Assembly (NCBI RefSeq): GCF_003977685.1
Contig: NZ_RYZH01000009.1
Location: 92,263 to 156,262, forward strand
Origin: Tautonia sociabilis
GTDB taxonomy: Bacteria > Planctomycetota > Planctomycetia > Isosphaerales > Isosphaeraceae
Direction: 5' to 3'
Length of the DNA: 64,000 bases
The notes below the pieces were generated by a model. The model was not told where the DNA came from and did no database searches. It saw only the letters and a program-made list of their open reading frames with translations. Positions 36,303-45,755 of the stretch are shown piece after piece. Position 1 is the stretch's first letter. Every line of letters begins with the position of its first letter. A program made the position numbers and the translations under genes.

Positions 36303-38219
36303 TCAGAGCGACGACCGCCGGGAGACCAGGGCGGCGAACGGGCGGGCCGAACCCGCCGGGAAGGGCCGCCAGCCCTCGGGCCGGGCGGGCCGGAGGCGAG
36401 TGGAGAGCCGGGACGCCCTGAGGAACTGGGCCCTCCCCTGGGCCACCGAGGCCCCCGACCCGATGTTCCAGGCCCGAACCGCCGCGGCCTTCCCCGGCAG
36501 CCGGAACAGGGCGGCGAGTTGCAGGGCGGCGTCGTTCTCCAAGACCGGGGCAACAGGATCGGCCGGAGCCGGAGCCGGAGCCGGCTCGGGATCCTCTCCC
36601 ATCCCTGGATCGATCACCACCGACACGTCGATGGGAGGAACGTCGCCCGCCGGCGGAGCGGGCGCGTCGGCATCGGTCGGGGAGCCGGGGCTGGGGGGAT
36701 CAGCCGCCGGGGGCTCGGCCGCCAGCGGCGGGGACGACGGGGCGTCGGGCCCGGCTGGCTCGGAGGAGGGAGGCTCGGGAGCCGGAGCCGGGGCCGGAGC
36801 CGGGGAGGGAGTCGGAGTGTTCGGATCGGTCGGCGACGGCTCGGCCGACGAGCCCGACGAGGGGAGGTCGCCCGTCGAGGAACCCGATCCGCCTTGCGCC
36901 GGGCGGTTCGAGGGGGGCGTCGACGGACGGGATCCGCCCTGGGTCGACCCCGAGCCGGCCCCCGAGCCGGAACCTCCCGATCCTGTCGAGCCGTCCGACG
37001 GCTCCGCCGCCGGCGAGGAAGGGAGGGCCGGGGCCGCCGGCTTCGGCGAGGTCGAGGAGCCGGAAGCGGTCGAGCCCCCGGTCCCCCCCCCCTGCCCTGA
37101 CGTCCCGGAGGAGGGGGAGGAAGGCGATGGGCTGGGGATGAGGGCGGCGGCGGAGGGGATGTCGAGCCGGCCGATGGTGACGCCGGTGACGGGGTCGCGA
37201 ACCGGGTCGGCCGAATCGCGGAGCCACCCCTCGATCTGGTCGACGGTGGGCAGCGTACCGAACCGCTTCAGGTACAGCTCCTGGAGCAGGAGGACCGAGC
37301 CGGTGACCAGCGGGGCGGCGAAGCTGGTGCCGTCGAGCGGGGCGAAAGAGGAGCCGTCCCAGGGGCCGACCACGGCTCGGCCGGGGGCCAGCAGGTCGGT
37401 GGCCGAGGCGCCGCCGACGGCCCGGCCGAGGCGCTGGGCGTCGGCGGCGATGCGGTCGGGGCCGTCGGACCCGGTGACGCTGATCGTGTCGCTGACGATC
37501 GCGGTGAAGCCCATCCCCTGTGTGCCGGAGAAGCTGTTGCCCGCGGCGGTGACGACCGGGATGTTCAAGCGCTCGAGCGTGTCGATCAGACTGATGATCC
37601 GCTGGACCACCGGGCTGGCGAACAGGGTGGGGGCGGCGACGTAGTTCTTACCGTCGGAGATCGACAGATTGACGACCGAGATGTTGTACGTCTCGTGATT
37701 CGAGACGACCCACTGGAGGGCGTCGGCGATGCGATCGAAGCTGCCGGCGCCGCTGTCGTCGAAGACCCGGAGGGCCACGATCTGGGCCCCGGGGGCGACT
37801 CCCAGGGCGGCCGGGTCGCGGGAGGCGATGATGCCGGCCACCCCGGTGCCGTGCAAGGTGTTGCTGGGCATCGGGTCGGCGTCCCCCTCGCCGAAGTCGT
37901 AACCGCCCACGACGACCGCTCCCGAGCCGAAGCCACCGCCGCCAAAGGCGGGGTGGTTGTAATTCACGCCGGTGTCGATGACCGCGGCGGTCAGGCCGGC
38001 GCCGGTGACACCGTAGCGGGCCCGGGCCTCCGAGGCGCCGATGATGGCGTCCTGCGCGGTCGTCGCCGCCGGGGTCGCCACGACGGCCGGGTTCGACTCG
38101 GCGGGCATCGGGACGGGGTCGCCGACCGAGGAGAGGTCGGCGACGCTCAGCAGCAGGCGGTGCTCGAAGGGCTCAACGCCGGGGCGGCGCGATTGCGGTC
38201 GGGTGCGGTTGCGCGACAT
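36303..38219 (-). CDS. Subtilisin-family (S8) serine protease with LEPR-like N-terminus
   Basis: This 638-residue exported protease shows the catalytic triad: D82 in AAVIDTGVNYNHP, H123 in LHGTGVAGIIAS and S near 297 in DGTSFAAPLVTG. The oxyanion asparagine is in VVTAAGNSFSG. The N-terminus carries PGVEPFEHRLLLS, close to the planctomycete LEPR/LExRxLLS motif used at the start of giant secreted proteins. After the protease domain (to about 365) there is a roughly 200-residue serine/proline/glycine-rich region and a basic C-terminal segment of about 60 residues without a recognised anchor. No prodomain is obvious. Confidence 0.87.
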   Translation of the reverse strand: MSRNRTRPQSRRPGVEPFEHRLLLSVADLSSVGDPVPMPAESNPAVVATPAATTAQDAIIGASEARARYGVTGAGLTAAVIDTGVNYNHPAFGGGGFGSGAVVVGGYDFGEGDADPMPSNTLHGTGVAGIIASRDPAALGVAPGAQIVALRVFDDSGAGSFDRIADALQWVVSNHETYNISVVNLSISDGKNYVAAPTLFASPVVQRIISLIDTLERLNIPVVTAAGNSFSGTQGMGFTAIVSDTISVTGSDGPDRIAADAQRLGRAVGGASATDLLAPGRAVVGPWDGSSFAPLDGTSFAAPLVTGSVLLLQELYLKRFGTLPTVDQIEGWLRDSADPVRDPVTGVTIGRLDIPSAAALIPSPSPSSPSSGTSGQGGGTGGSTASGSSTSPKPAAPALPSSPAAEPSDGSTGSGGSGSGAGSGSTQGGSRPSTPPSNRPAQGGSGSSTGDLPSSGSSAEPSPTDPNTPTPSPAPAPAPAPEPPSSEPAGPDAPSSPPLAAEPPAADPPSPGSPTDADAPAPPAGDVPPIDVSVVIDPGMGEDPEPAPAPAPADPVAPVLENDAALQLAALFRLPGKAAAVRAWNIGSGASVAQGRAQFLRASRLSTRLRPARPEGWRPFPAGSARPFAALVSRRSSL

Positions 38220-39211
38220 GAATCGGGACTCTCGGGCGGCCGCGACGGACCGACCGGGCGAACCGACGCGGGGCGGCGCCGGAGGATCGCGGCCGACGCG
38301 GGGCGAAGCGTCGGGAGGCCGCGAAGCGATCCGGGGCGGGCGCGACGGAGCCGATCGGAGGGCTCAAGGGGGAGGCGGCCGCGACGGCATGGGCCGGTCG
38401 CGGCGGTCTGGCGGTGCGTCGCATCCTGCGGCCCGATCGGGCCGACCGACCCGATCGTCGGGCGGCGGACCCGTCCTGAGCCCGCCGAATCCGGCCGGGG
38501 TCGTCCCGGCCGTTCATCTCCCCGCGACCAGGCCGGGCCGATCGATTTGATCGGGCCCAGGGCTCGGGCCGCGGAGATCCCTCGCTGCCTCATCCGATCG
38601 GACGGCTTCGTCGCCGCCCTTCATCACCCGACAGGATTTTCCTCGACGCCCCTCGCCCCGACCGTCGCCATCGCCCCGCCCCGCATCCCGATCATCCAGG
38701 GCGCATCCGTCGCTTCCTCCCGATCCCGGCTGATCGGCCCGCCTGCCCCACCGTCGCCCCGGGGCCGGCTCAAGCCTCCTCCGCCCGTGCAAAGGTATCG
38801 TCGAGAGCCGATTGAAAGATTGCCTTGTACCGGATTGTAAACAGGTCGATCGGCGTTGCGACCCCCACGACCGCGAGGGCTTGCCCGACCGGCCCGACGA
38901 GCACGGGGAAGCGAAACTCGAACGGCGGAATGTGGAGCGGAAGGGGCTCTCAAGAATCACGAGGAGGATGCGGAATCGCGATTGGAGGCGAGGAGGCTCC
39001 TCGACTTATGGAGAAGTCCTGGTGAATGCACCTGGCGATCGTTCCTCCTGCTCGCCGGGTGGTTCGAGTCCGGAGGGAAGAGGAGGAGACGGCCAGCGAC
39101 GGATCGACCCCCGAGGTCACCGGGCCTGCGTCGGTGTCGGCGTCGAACGGCCGGGCCTCCGACGTCCGCCGTCGCATCGTGAGCGCCGGCCATCGGCTGC
39201 GGCGGACTCGA
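38220..39211. other. Gene-free region, partly AT-richer, with promoter-like boxes
   Basis: No supported protein gene over about 1 kb. In 38800-39060 base composition drops and TTGAAA (38812-38817) is followed after 17 bp by TTGTAA (38835-38840) on the plus strand. A perfect hairpin CGAGGAG-G-CTCCTCG sits at 38989-39003. The combination could drive a small RNA, but nothing known is recognisable. Confidence 0.35.
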
Positions 39212-39823
39212 TCATTGGGTTTGAGCGGAACGCTCCGTCTCGGGACCGGCCGGGTCCGAGTGGTCCCCGGGGGCCGACGTCTCAGGAGGCGCCTCGGGAC
39301 CATCGCCCTGCTCGTCGCGATCCGAGTGCAGGGGCGCCCGGGCTCCGGGGCCGAAGCGGCCGGGGTGCCAATCCCCCCGGAAGCGGAAGCGGTTCCCGGG
39401 GGGATCGGCGCCGTCTCGGGAGCCTGGGAATCGCCTCGGAACGGAGCCGAGCGCGGCGGAGGCCCGGGAGAGCTCCCGCTCGGAGACTCGGCCGTCGCGG
39501 TCAAGGTCGAGCAGGGCGTACACCCGGTGGTCGTGGACCATCGCTCCGGCGAAAAGGCCGGAGTGTCGCTCGTACGGCCCGTCTTGCTCCCGCTCGTTGT
39601 AGACCTGCCGGGCGAAGGCGCCGGAGACGACCATCGCGAGCAGGTTGCTCACGAGGATGACGGCCGTCAGCCGGGTCGTCTCGTCTTTCCTCGCCCGGCA
39701 GAGCCAGGCACCGACCCCGGCGACGACCAGGGCGAGGACCAGGGCCAGCAGGATCGCTCCGAACAACTCCTCGGGGGATCGGTCCAAGATCAAACCCACC
39801 ATCTCGTCGATCCAGACGGGCAT
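39212..39823 (-). CDS. Membrane protein with EF-hand motif
   Basis: The 203-residue product has two membrane segments (about 13-35, EELFGAILLALVLALVVAGV, and about 52-68) and then a single canonical EF-hand loop, LDLDRDGRVSERELS, that should bind calcium. The last 70 residues are charged and disordered. The ATG at 39823 is preceded by GAGGAGG 8 bp upstream, whereas the open frame further upstream is unlikely. I do not know the family. It is divergent from the DUF3500 gene, 262 bp away, and could share a regulatory region with it. Confidence 0.7.
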   Translation of the reverse strand: MPVWIDEMVGLILDRSPEELFGAILLALVLALVVAGVGAWLCRARKDETTRLTAVILVSNLLAMVVSGAFARQVYNEREQDGPYERHSGLFAGAMVHDHRVYALLDLDRDGRVSERELSRASAALGSVPRRFPGSRDGADPPGNRFRFRGDWHPGRFGPGARAPLHSDRDEQGDGPEAPPETSAPGDHSDPAGPETERSAQTQ

Positions 39824-40085
39824 CGACCAGCCTCCTCGCTCGATCTCCTCGTTGCAGGCACTCGCTCCTCCCATTCCTGGGCGTCCTCGGCGGGGCGATT
39901 GGCCCTGGTTTCTCCCGGGCTCGATCCCGGATCGGCGCGGGGTCGGCGACCGATCGGGCGGTTTCGCCGGGCGGGTTCGTCTGATAGAGTGGCTCGGTAC
40001 GGGACGGTGCGAGCCGGCCCGGGCTCCGGGAAGATTGGTCGACGCGTTGAATCCGGGACGCCCATCGAGGGAGGAGGGACCGCCG

Positions 40086-41114
40086 ATGTCCGAGACGCCC
40101 CGAGCCGCCCACCCGACCCGCCGAGACTTCGTGAGGACCCTTGGCGCCGCCGGCCTGACGGCCGCCGTGCCGCTGATCGGAGTGCGATCGATCGAGGCGA
40201 TGCCTTCTCTGAGGACGGCCGACGAGGTCGGGCCGAAGCCGACCGATCCGGCCGAGTCGGCCGTCGCCCGCCTGTTCGCCACGCTCTCCTCGGAGCAGCG
40301 GGAGACGATCTGCTTCCCGTTCGACCACCCGCTGCGCTCCCGGGTCGAGAACAACTGGGCGATCGTCGAGCCGACCATCGACGACATGACGGCCGAGCAG
40401 CAGGAGCTCTGCCGCGAAATCATGAAAGGGATCTGCTCTGAAGACGGTTTCGACCGCTTCATGAGGCAGATGGACGAGGACTACGGCGGCTTCGGCGCCT
40501 ACCACGTGGCCCTCTTCGGCGAGCCGGGATCGGGAGGGCCGTTCGAGTGGGTCCTCTCCGGCCGGCACGACACTCTGCGGGCCGACGGCAACTCCGTCCC
40601 GGGGGCGGCCTTCGGCGGGCCAATCTTCTACGGCCACGCCTCGAAGTCGTTCAACGAGGACGCCTCGCACACCGGCAACGTCTGGTGGTATCAGGGAGAG
40701 CAGGCCAACGCCATCTTCAAGACGCTGGACGAGTCCCAGCGCGCCCAGGCCCTCGTGGACGGCAGCCGCGCGGCCGACGCCTCCCGCACCATCGAGCTAA
40801 AGGGGGAGAAGGTCCCCGAGCGCGGCCTGCTCGTCTCCGAGCTGGACGACCAGCAGAAGCAGATGGTCCGCACGCTGATCGAAGCAATGCTCTCGCCCTT
40901 CCGCGAGGCCGATCAGCAAGAGGTGCTCGCCTGCATCGAGGCCGCCGGCGGCGTCGACCCGATGCGGCTGACCTACTACACGGACGGCGACATCGGCGAG
41001 GACGGGGTCTGGGACGTCTGGAAGGTGGAGGGCCCGGCCTTCGCCTGGTACTTCCACGGCGAGCCCCATGTGCACACCTGGCTCAACGTCGCCCGCACGG
41101 CGCCGGGGGCCTGA
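40086..41114 (+). CDS. Tat-exported DUF3500 protein
   Basis: The 342-residue protein opens with a twin-arginine signal (TRRDFVRTLGAAGLTAAVPL) and carries a DUF3500-like body. Landmarks are RETICFPFDHPLRSRVENNW, FYGHAS...SHTGNVWWYQ and the closing histidine-rich FHGEPHVHTWLNV. Folded export by Tat suggests a bound cofactor or metal; the clustered histidines near the C-terminus would fit but this is inference. The function of DUF3500 is not established. It ends 52 bp before a convergent small membrane gene. Confidence 0.78.
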   Translation: MSETPRAAHPTRRDFVRTLGAAGLTAAVPLIGVRSIEAMPSLRTADEVGPKPTDPAESAVARLFATLSSEQRETICFPFDHPLRSRVENNWAIVEPTIDDMTAEQQELCREIMKGICSEDGFDRFMRQMDEDYGGFGAYHVALFGEPGSGGPFEWVLSGRHDTLRADGNSVPGAAFGGPIFYGHASKSFNEDASHTGNVWWYQGEQANAIFKTLDESQRAQALVDGSRAADASRTIELKGEKVPERGLLVSELDDQQKQMVRTLIEAMLSPFREADQQEVLACIEAAGGVDPMRLTYYTDGDIGEDGVWDVWKVEGPAFAWYFHGEPHVHTWLNVARTAPGA

Positions 41115-41166
41115 CGGGCCCTCCTGGCCGGGGGAGCGGGCCATGACCGCCCCCCCGCGAGCGCCG

Positions 41167-41421
41167 TCAGGAGAGCCCCCGCTCCGCCTCCCCCTCGGTC
41201 TGGCGGCGGACGATCCCCAGGGTGAAGCCGCCGATGAGGAAGGCCAGGCCGGTCAGCAGCATGCCGGCGGCCAGGTAGGTCCAGAAGGACGAGTCGGGGC
41301 GGTTGCGCAGGAGGAAGGCCATCCAGAGGCCGCTCCAGATCGTCAGCAACGAGCCGACGGTGACGCCGGCCAGCGCCGTGCCGGCCCAAGAGGCCTCGGA
41401 GTCGTTCGAATCGGGTCGCAT
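41167..41421 (-). CDS. Small two-helix membrane protein, paralogue 1
   Basis: The 84-residue protein has two hydrophobic segments (AGVTVGSLLTIWSGLWMAFL and LAAGMLLTGLAFLIGGFTLG). The ATG at 41421 is 9 bp from AAGGAG, which decides it over a TTG two codons upstream. It aligns over both helices with the 101-residue product of the gene 57 bp upstream (shared pattern LTIW-G-W---L--N-P, then AG-LL-GL), so the pair arose by tandem duplication. Function unknown. The truncated hemoglobin gene belongs to the same run of minus-strand genes. Confidence 0.65.
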   Translation of the reverse strand: MRPDSNDSEASWAGTALAGVTVGSLLTIWSGLWMAFLLRNRPDSSFWTYLAAGMLLTGLAFLIGGFTLGIVRRQTEGEAERGLS

Positions 41422-41478
41422 CGGCAAGCGCTCCTTGAAATGGGTCGGAGGCCGAAGAAGGAGAACCGGCGGTGATCG

Positions 41479-41784
41479 TCAGCCCTCGCCGCCCCTGGAG
41501 GCGGTGACGGCGATCGAATCGGGCTTGTCCTCGTGCCGCTCGGCCGGCTCCCGGGCGGCGCGGCCGATCCGGCCGGAGAGCAGGCCGATGGCTCCCAGGT
41601 CGAGCCCGCTCAGCAACACTCCGGCGGAGAGAAAGGAGAACAGCTCGCGCTCGGGCGGGTTGTTGATGAGGTAGACCGCCCAGACCCCTCCCCAGATGGT
41701 CAAAAAGACACCCAGCCCGAGCAGCCAGAGGGCCAGGCTCGCGATCTTGTCCCCGACATCCGAGCTGACTCGCTTGATGCGCAT
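41479..41784 (-). CDS. Small two-helix membrane protein, paralogue 2
   Basis: This 101-residue protein resembles its downstream neighbour: helix one is LWLLGLGVFLTIWGGVWAVY and helix two is FLSAGVLLSGLDLGAIGLLS. An acidic C-terminal tail follows. The start ATG at 41784 has GGGGAGG 7 bp upstream. It lies 101 bp after the hemoglobin gene, and the three genes are probably co-transcribed. The function is unknown; a membrane partner for the hemoglobin is possible but unsupported beyond position. Confidence 0.65.
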   Translation of the reverse strand: MRIKRVSSDVGDKIASLALWLLGLGVFLTIWGGVWAVYLINNPPERELFSFLSAGVLLSGLDLGAIGLLSGRIGRAAREPAERHEDKPDSIAVTASRGGEG

Positions 41785-41885
41785 GTCCCGACCTCCCCGC
41801 GCTTGCTTGAAGGGGACGGGCCGCCGCGCCCGTCGACTCGATGCGGAGGAGCGGAGCAACTTGCGCGCCATGCCGAGCGGAGGGC

Positions 41886-42266
41886 TCACTCGCTGACGGT
41901 GGAGCGGCCGACGATGTCGTCGGCATAGGTGTTGATGCGATCGATCACCTCGGTGACCTCGGCCTGCTCGAGGCCGACGTCGCGGAGGGTCTGCAGCAGG
42001 TGCTGGGTGAAGCGGTTGAAGTGGTGGACGGTGATGCCGCGGTCCTGGTGGGCGTGGGAGAGCGCGAGGCCGGAGTAGCGCTGGGGACCGTCGAGGGCGG
42101 CCCCGAAGAATTCCCGCTGCATGCGACGGAGCGATTCCATCGAAGCGTGCCGGAAGAACGGCTCGAGCTCCGGGTCGTCGAGGACGCGGCGGTAGAAGTC
42201 GTCGATGACGCGGGCCACGGTGGCCTCGCCGCCGATTCGATCGTAGAGTGTCGCTTCATCGCGCAT
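41886..42266 (-). CDS. Truncated hemoglobin (group I-like)
   Basis: This 126-residue 2-over-2 globin has LYDRIGGEATVARVIDDFYR at the N-terminus (the typical YxxIGG entry). PFFRHASMESLRRMQREFFG and the proximal histidine region ALSHAHQDRGITVHHFNRF follow. It should bind heme and O2 or NO, perhaps for NO detoxification. The ATG at 42266 has GGAGG 8 bp upstream. It leads two small paralogous membrane-protein genes on the same strand. Confidence 0.85.
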   Translation of the reverse strand: MRDEATLYDRIGGEATVARVIDDFYRRVLDDPELEPFFRHASMESLRRMQREFFGAALDGPQRYSGLALSHAHQDRGITVHHFNRFTQHLLQTLRDVGLEQAEVTEVIDRINTYADDIVGRSTVSE

Positions 42267-42846
42267 CGGGCCGCCTCCGGTCGCCGGGATCGAGGGCCGG
42301 TGGGGCGATCCGGCCCGCTTCCAGCCGAGCGCACTCGACTTTAGGGTACTCGGCCCGGCTCCGCAACCGACCGCCACGGAATGGCCTTTGCGTTACTGGC
42401 CCGGCCGAGGCGGCCCCCCGGCCCGATCTCTTGGGTCCTCCCGGACGGCCCCCAGGTCTCTTGAGAAGGAAGCCACACCGAGGGGATCGTTCACCCGCAA
42501 GGAACTCCTCGCGATCGAGGATTTCTCGTACGACCCGATCGGCGACCTCGACGCGCCGAGCCACGGTGGACCAGGGCCCTGCCCCGGATGGCCGACGCGG
42601 CCCACGATCCGAAGCTCAAGACCAGTTTCCGGCGGCATCTGGCGGCGCCCCGGGGGCAGGCCTCCCGCCCTCGGCGGCCGAGCAGCGCCCGGGAGAGGGG
42701 CCTCCCTCCCCCTCGCCTCCGGATCGCCCTTCGCGCGGGGACCGATCCGGGGGATGATCGGGGGCGAGCCGCTCGATCGCCCCGGTCTCTCGCCGACAGC
42801 GGCCGCCGGGGCGATCTCCGAACGCCAACCGGGAGGGAGCCTGGCC
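42267..42846. other. Gene-free region between hemoglobin and DUF6065-like genes
   Basis: About 580 bp between divergent genes. The open frames lack ribosome sites and recognisable domains. It is likely to hold both promoters, but no consensus is apparent. Confidence 0.4.
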
Positions 42847-43680
42847 ATGGACGACGGCCAGCCGCGCGAGGACGGTGGCGGCGAGGGCGCCGACCGCCTG
42901 AAGATCATCGCCTTCGAGCGTTACGGGCCGGTCGAGCTGGCCCTGTTCCGCGCCCCGCCGAAACGGCGGTGGATGGACGAATCGGCCGGCCGGTTCGCCT
43001 ACCGGTGCCTGCCGCTGGTGATCGCCAACCAGGCCGGCTGGCTCATCCGCAACCCGATCCACTTCAGCGTCTTCTGGAACGGGGGGACCACCGCCCCCGA
43101 CCTCCAGGTCCTCGCCCCTCCGGGTCAGGTCGGCTTCTCGACGGCATTCGGCCCCGAGTCGGTCGTCGAGAGCCACTTCGGCGAGGGGGTGCTCACCTTC
43201 CAGCTGCCGTACCTGTTCCGGACCAGCCCCGGATACAACCTCTGGGTGAAGGGCCCGGCCAACATGATCAAGGACGGCATCCAGCCGCTCGAGGGGATGG
43301 TCGAGACCGACTGGTCCCCCGCGCCGTTCACGATGAACTGGAAGGTCACCCGTCCCTTCCACACGATCACCTTCCTGCCCGGCGAGCCCATCTGCCAGCT
43401 CATCCCCTACCCCCGGGGACTGATCGAGCGGTTCGACCCCGAGGTCCGCGACCTGGCCGATGAACCCGAACTGGCCTCGGCCTACGGCGAGTGGCACTCC
43501 CGTCGCGGCCGGTTCCTGGTCGATCGCGGCGTTCCCGGCACCGAGGCGCACCGCAAGGACTGGCAGAAGGAGTACTTCCGCGGTCAGGCCCCCGCCGGTG
43601 GCCGCGTCCCGGACCATCAGACGGCGCTGGAAACCAAGGAGTTCGTCCGCAAGTCGGCGGAGCGGACGGACGAGGCCTGA
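42847..43680 (+). CDS. DUF6065-like protein
   Basis: The 277-residue soluble protein has a compact all-beta look: FAYRCLPLVIANQAGWLIRN, FSVFWNGGTTAPDL, HFGEGVLTFQLPYLFR and MNWKVTRPFHTITFLPGEPI. This pattern (rich in W/G/P strands, with an early FERYGP segment) matches my memory of DUF6065, which has no assigned function. The ATG at 42847 is preceded by a GGGAGGGAG site. The C-terminal 60 residues are charged. No signal peptide or membrane segment is seen, and no functional link with its neighbours is evident. Confidence 0.65.
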   Translation: MDDGQPREDGGGEGADRLKIIAFERYGPVELALFRAPPKRRWMDESAGRFAYRCLPLVIANQAGWLIRNPIHFSVFWNGGTTAPDLQVLAPPGQVGFSTAFGPESVVESHFGEGVLTFQLPYLFRTSPGYNLWVKGPANMIKDGIQPLEGMVETDWSPAPFTMNWKVTRPFHTITFLPGEPICQLIPYPRGLIERFDPEVRDLADEPELASAYGEWHSRRGRFLVDRGVPGTEAHRKDWQKEYFRGQAPAGGRVPDHQTALETKEFVRKSAERTDEA

Positions 43681-43762
43681 TCCCGATCGGGGAGACGCCG
43701 TTGCGTTGGTGGGGCTGGGGTCGGGGGCGACCCCAGTCCCGGCGGCTCAACCGGGGCGCGGG

Positions 43763-45487
43763 TCAGGCGTCGCCGAGCCGGTGCAGCTCCTCCCAGACCT
43801 CTCGCATCAGCGGGGCGATGGTGGCGGCGGAGAAGTCGAACGTCGCGCCGGCGGCCTCGAACAGCTCGGGGAGCGGCCGGGATCCGCCCAGCGCCAGGGC
43901 GGATCGGTACGAGGAGACGGCCGCCTGGCGGTCGGACCGCGATCGGCGCCAGACCTGCAGGGCGCCGAGCTGCGCGATGCCGTACTCGATGTAATAGAAC
44001 GGATACAGGAAGATGTGCAGCTGGCGATGCCAGGAGTTCGAGCGCACCTCCTCCAGGCCGGACCAGTCGACCAGGCCGCCGAAGCGGTCCATCAGGGCGT
44101 CCCAGGCGGCGCGGCGGTCGTCCCGGGAGTGGCCGGGGTTGCGGTAGATCCAGTGCTGGAAGGCGTCGACGGTGGCGATCCAGGGGAGGATGAGGACGAT
44201 CCCCTCGAGCAGCTCCCGGTAGGAGCGGCGGGCGTCGGCCTCGGAGTAGAAGACGGTCAGCTCGGGGGCGCCGAGCAGCTCCATGCTCATCGAGGCGACC
44301 TCGCAGAACTCGATCGGCGCGTCGCGGTAGTCGGCCAGCGGCTCTCCTCGGGCGGCGAGGGTGTGGAAGGCGTGGCCGCCCTCGTGGAGCACGGTGCGCA
44401 GGTCGCCGTCGACCCCCACGGCGTTCATGAAGATGAACGGCAGGCGGTCGTCCTCCAGGGTCGTCTGGTAGCCGCCGGGAGCCTTCCCCTTGCGGTTGGC
44501 CAGGTCGAGCAGGTTGCGTTGCCTCATGAAGGCGAACTGGGCGCCCAGCTCGGGATCGACGCGGGAGAAGATCTCCGTGGCCCCCTCGGCCAGGCGATCG
44601 GCGTCGGCGAAGGGGCGGAGCGGAGGGCGGCCCTGGGGGTCGACGGAGAGGTCCCAGGGGCGGAGCCGCTCCAGGTTCATCGCCACCCGGCGCTGCTGCT
44701 GGAGGGCTCGGGCCAGGGGGACGACCTCCGACTCGACGGCGTCCTGGAACGCCTTGGCCTGGTCGGGGCCATAGTCGAAGCGCTCTCGGCTGGCGTAGCA
44801 GTAGGCGACGAAGTCATCAAAGCCGGCCTCTCGGGCGATCTCCACCCGAAGGGCGAGCATGCGGTCGAACAGGTCGTCCAGCGCGTCGCGGTCCTGGAGC
44901 CGGCGGCGGGAGATGAGCCGCCAGACCTCCTCCCGGAGGGCGCGGTCGGGCTCCTCCAGGAAGGGGGCGAGCTGGGGAAGGGTCTTCTCCTCCCCTCGGA
45001 AGGTGGCGGTCATGGCGCCGATGGTTTTCTGGTACTTCTGGCCAAGCTCGGCCAGCTCGGTCTCTCTCGGGATGTTCGCCTCACGGTAGAGGTTCCGCCG
45101 GTTCTCCTGGGAGCGGTTGAAGACCTCATAGCGATCGGCGGGCAGACCGGCGCGATGGGGGGAGTCGAGATAGGCGTTCCGGAGCCGGTTGCGGTAGGGC
45201 TTGAGCTTCGGCTCGATGTCTCGGACATACGCGAGGTAGGCGGCCTCGCGCTCGGGGTCGTCGGTCTGGCAGGTCATGGCGATGTAGCGGGAGTCCCGCT
45301 CCTGCGAGACGGCCGAATTCAGCTCGCCGACGTCGCGAAGCCACTGCTCCAGCTCGGCGGGGGAATGGATCGGACGCTCGAGCAGTTGTTGATAATAGGG
45401 CTCGATCTGCTCCCAGGTCTTCAGCTCCACGTCGGCGGGAAGCCAGCGGTGCGGGAAGGTTTCCGGGACGTAGGAGGCGGCACTCAT
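43763..45487 (-). CDS. M3-family oligoendopeptidase
   Basis: This 574-residue cytoplasmic zinc oligopeptidase of the PepF/thimet group has the metal site HEGGHAFHTLA near residue 364 with the downstream glutamate in FCEVASMSMELL. The N-terminal helical part (FPHRWLPADVELKTWEQIEP) and the C-terminal YPFYYIEYGIAQLGALQVWR also match the family. I use the ATG at 45487, since the conserved body starts there; an upstream ATG at 45604 would add a low-complexity extension. It degrades short peptides. It lies 268 bp downstream of the NamZ fusion gene on the same strand. Confidence 0.9.
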   Translation of the reverse strand: MSAASYVPETFPHRWLPADVELKTWEQIEPYYQQLLERPIHSPAELEQWLRDVGELNSAVSQERDSRYIAMTCQTDDPEREAAYLAYVRDIEPKLKPYRNRLRNAYLDSPHRAGLPADRYEVFNRSQENRRNLYREANIPRETELAELGQKYQKTIGAMTATFRGEEKTLPQLAPFLEEPDRALREEVWRLISRRRLQDRDALDDLFDRMLALRVEIAREAGFDDFVAYCYASRERFDYGPDQAKAFQDAVESEVVPLARALQQQRRVAMNLERLRPWDLSVDPQGRPPLRPFADADRLAEGATEIFSRVDPELGAQFAFMRQRNLLDLANRKGKAPGGYQTTLEDDRLPFIFMNAVGVDGDLRTVLHEGGHAFHTLAARGEPLADYRDAPIEFCEVASMSMELLGAPELTVFYSEADARRSYRELLEGIVLILPWIATVDAFQHWIYRNPGHSRDDRRAAWDALMDRFGGLVDWSGLEEVRSNSWHRQLHIFLYPFYYIEYGIAQLGALQVWRRSRSDRQAAVSSYRSALALGGSRPLPELFEAAGATFDFSAATIAPLMREVWEELHRLGDA

Positions 45488-45755
45488 CAGGTTCGACCCC
45501 AAGGGAAGGCGGGAGAATGTCGGAGAGGCGGGCTTGGGAGCCAGCCATTCCGCCATGCTGACGGATCGGGGAGCGTCGGGCAATGCCAACCGGGGCACAG
45601 ACATCCCCTCTCCCCGGCCGCTTCTCCGCCCGGAAAGAGCGCGCGGCCGGCGGCCGGAAGCGGGGACGAGCGTCGGTGAGGGCGGACCGGGAGCGAACGC
45701 TCGCCGAAGGGGGGACGGCCCGAAAGGGGAGCCCCGCATCGGCCTCGAGCCCGGC

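Noticed and set aside
39055..39076. GGTTCGAGTCC, resembling a tRNA T-loop
   Set aside because: The flanking bases do not form a T-stem or acceptor stem, and there is no anticodon arm upstream.
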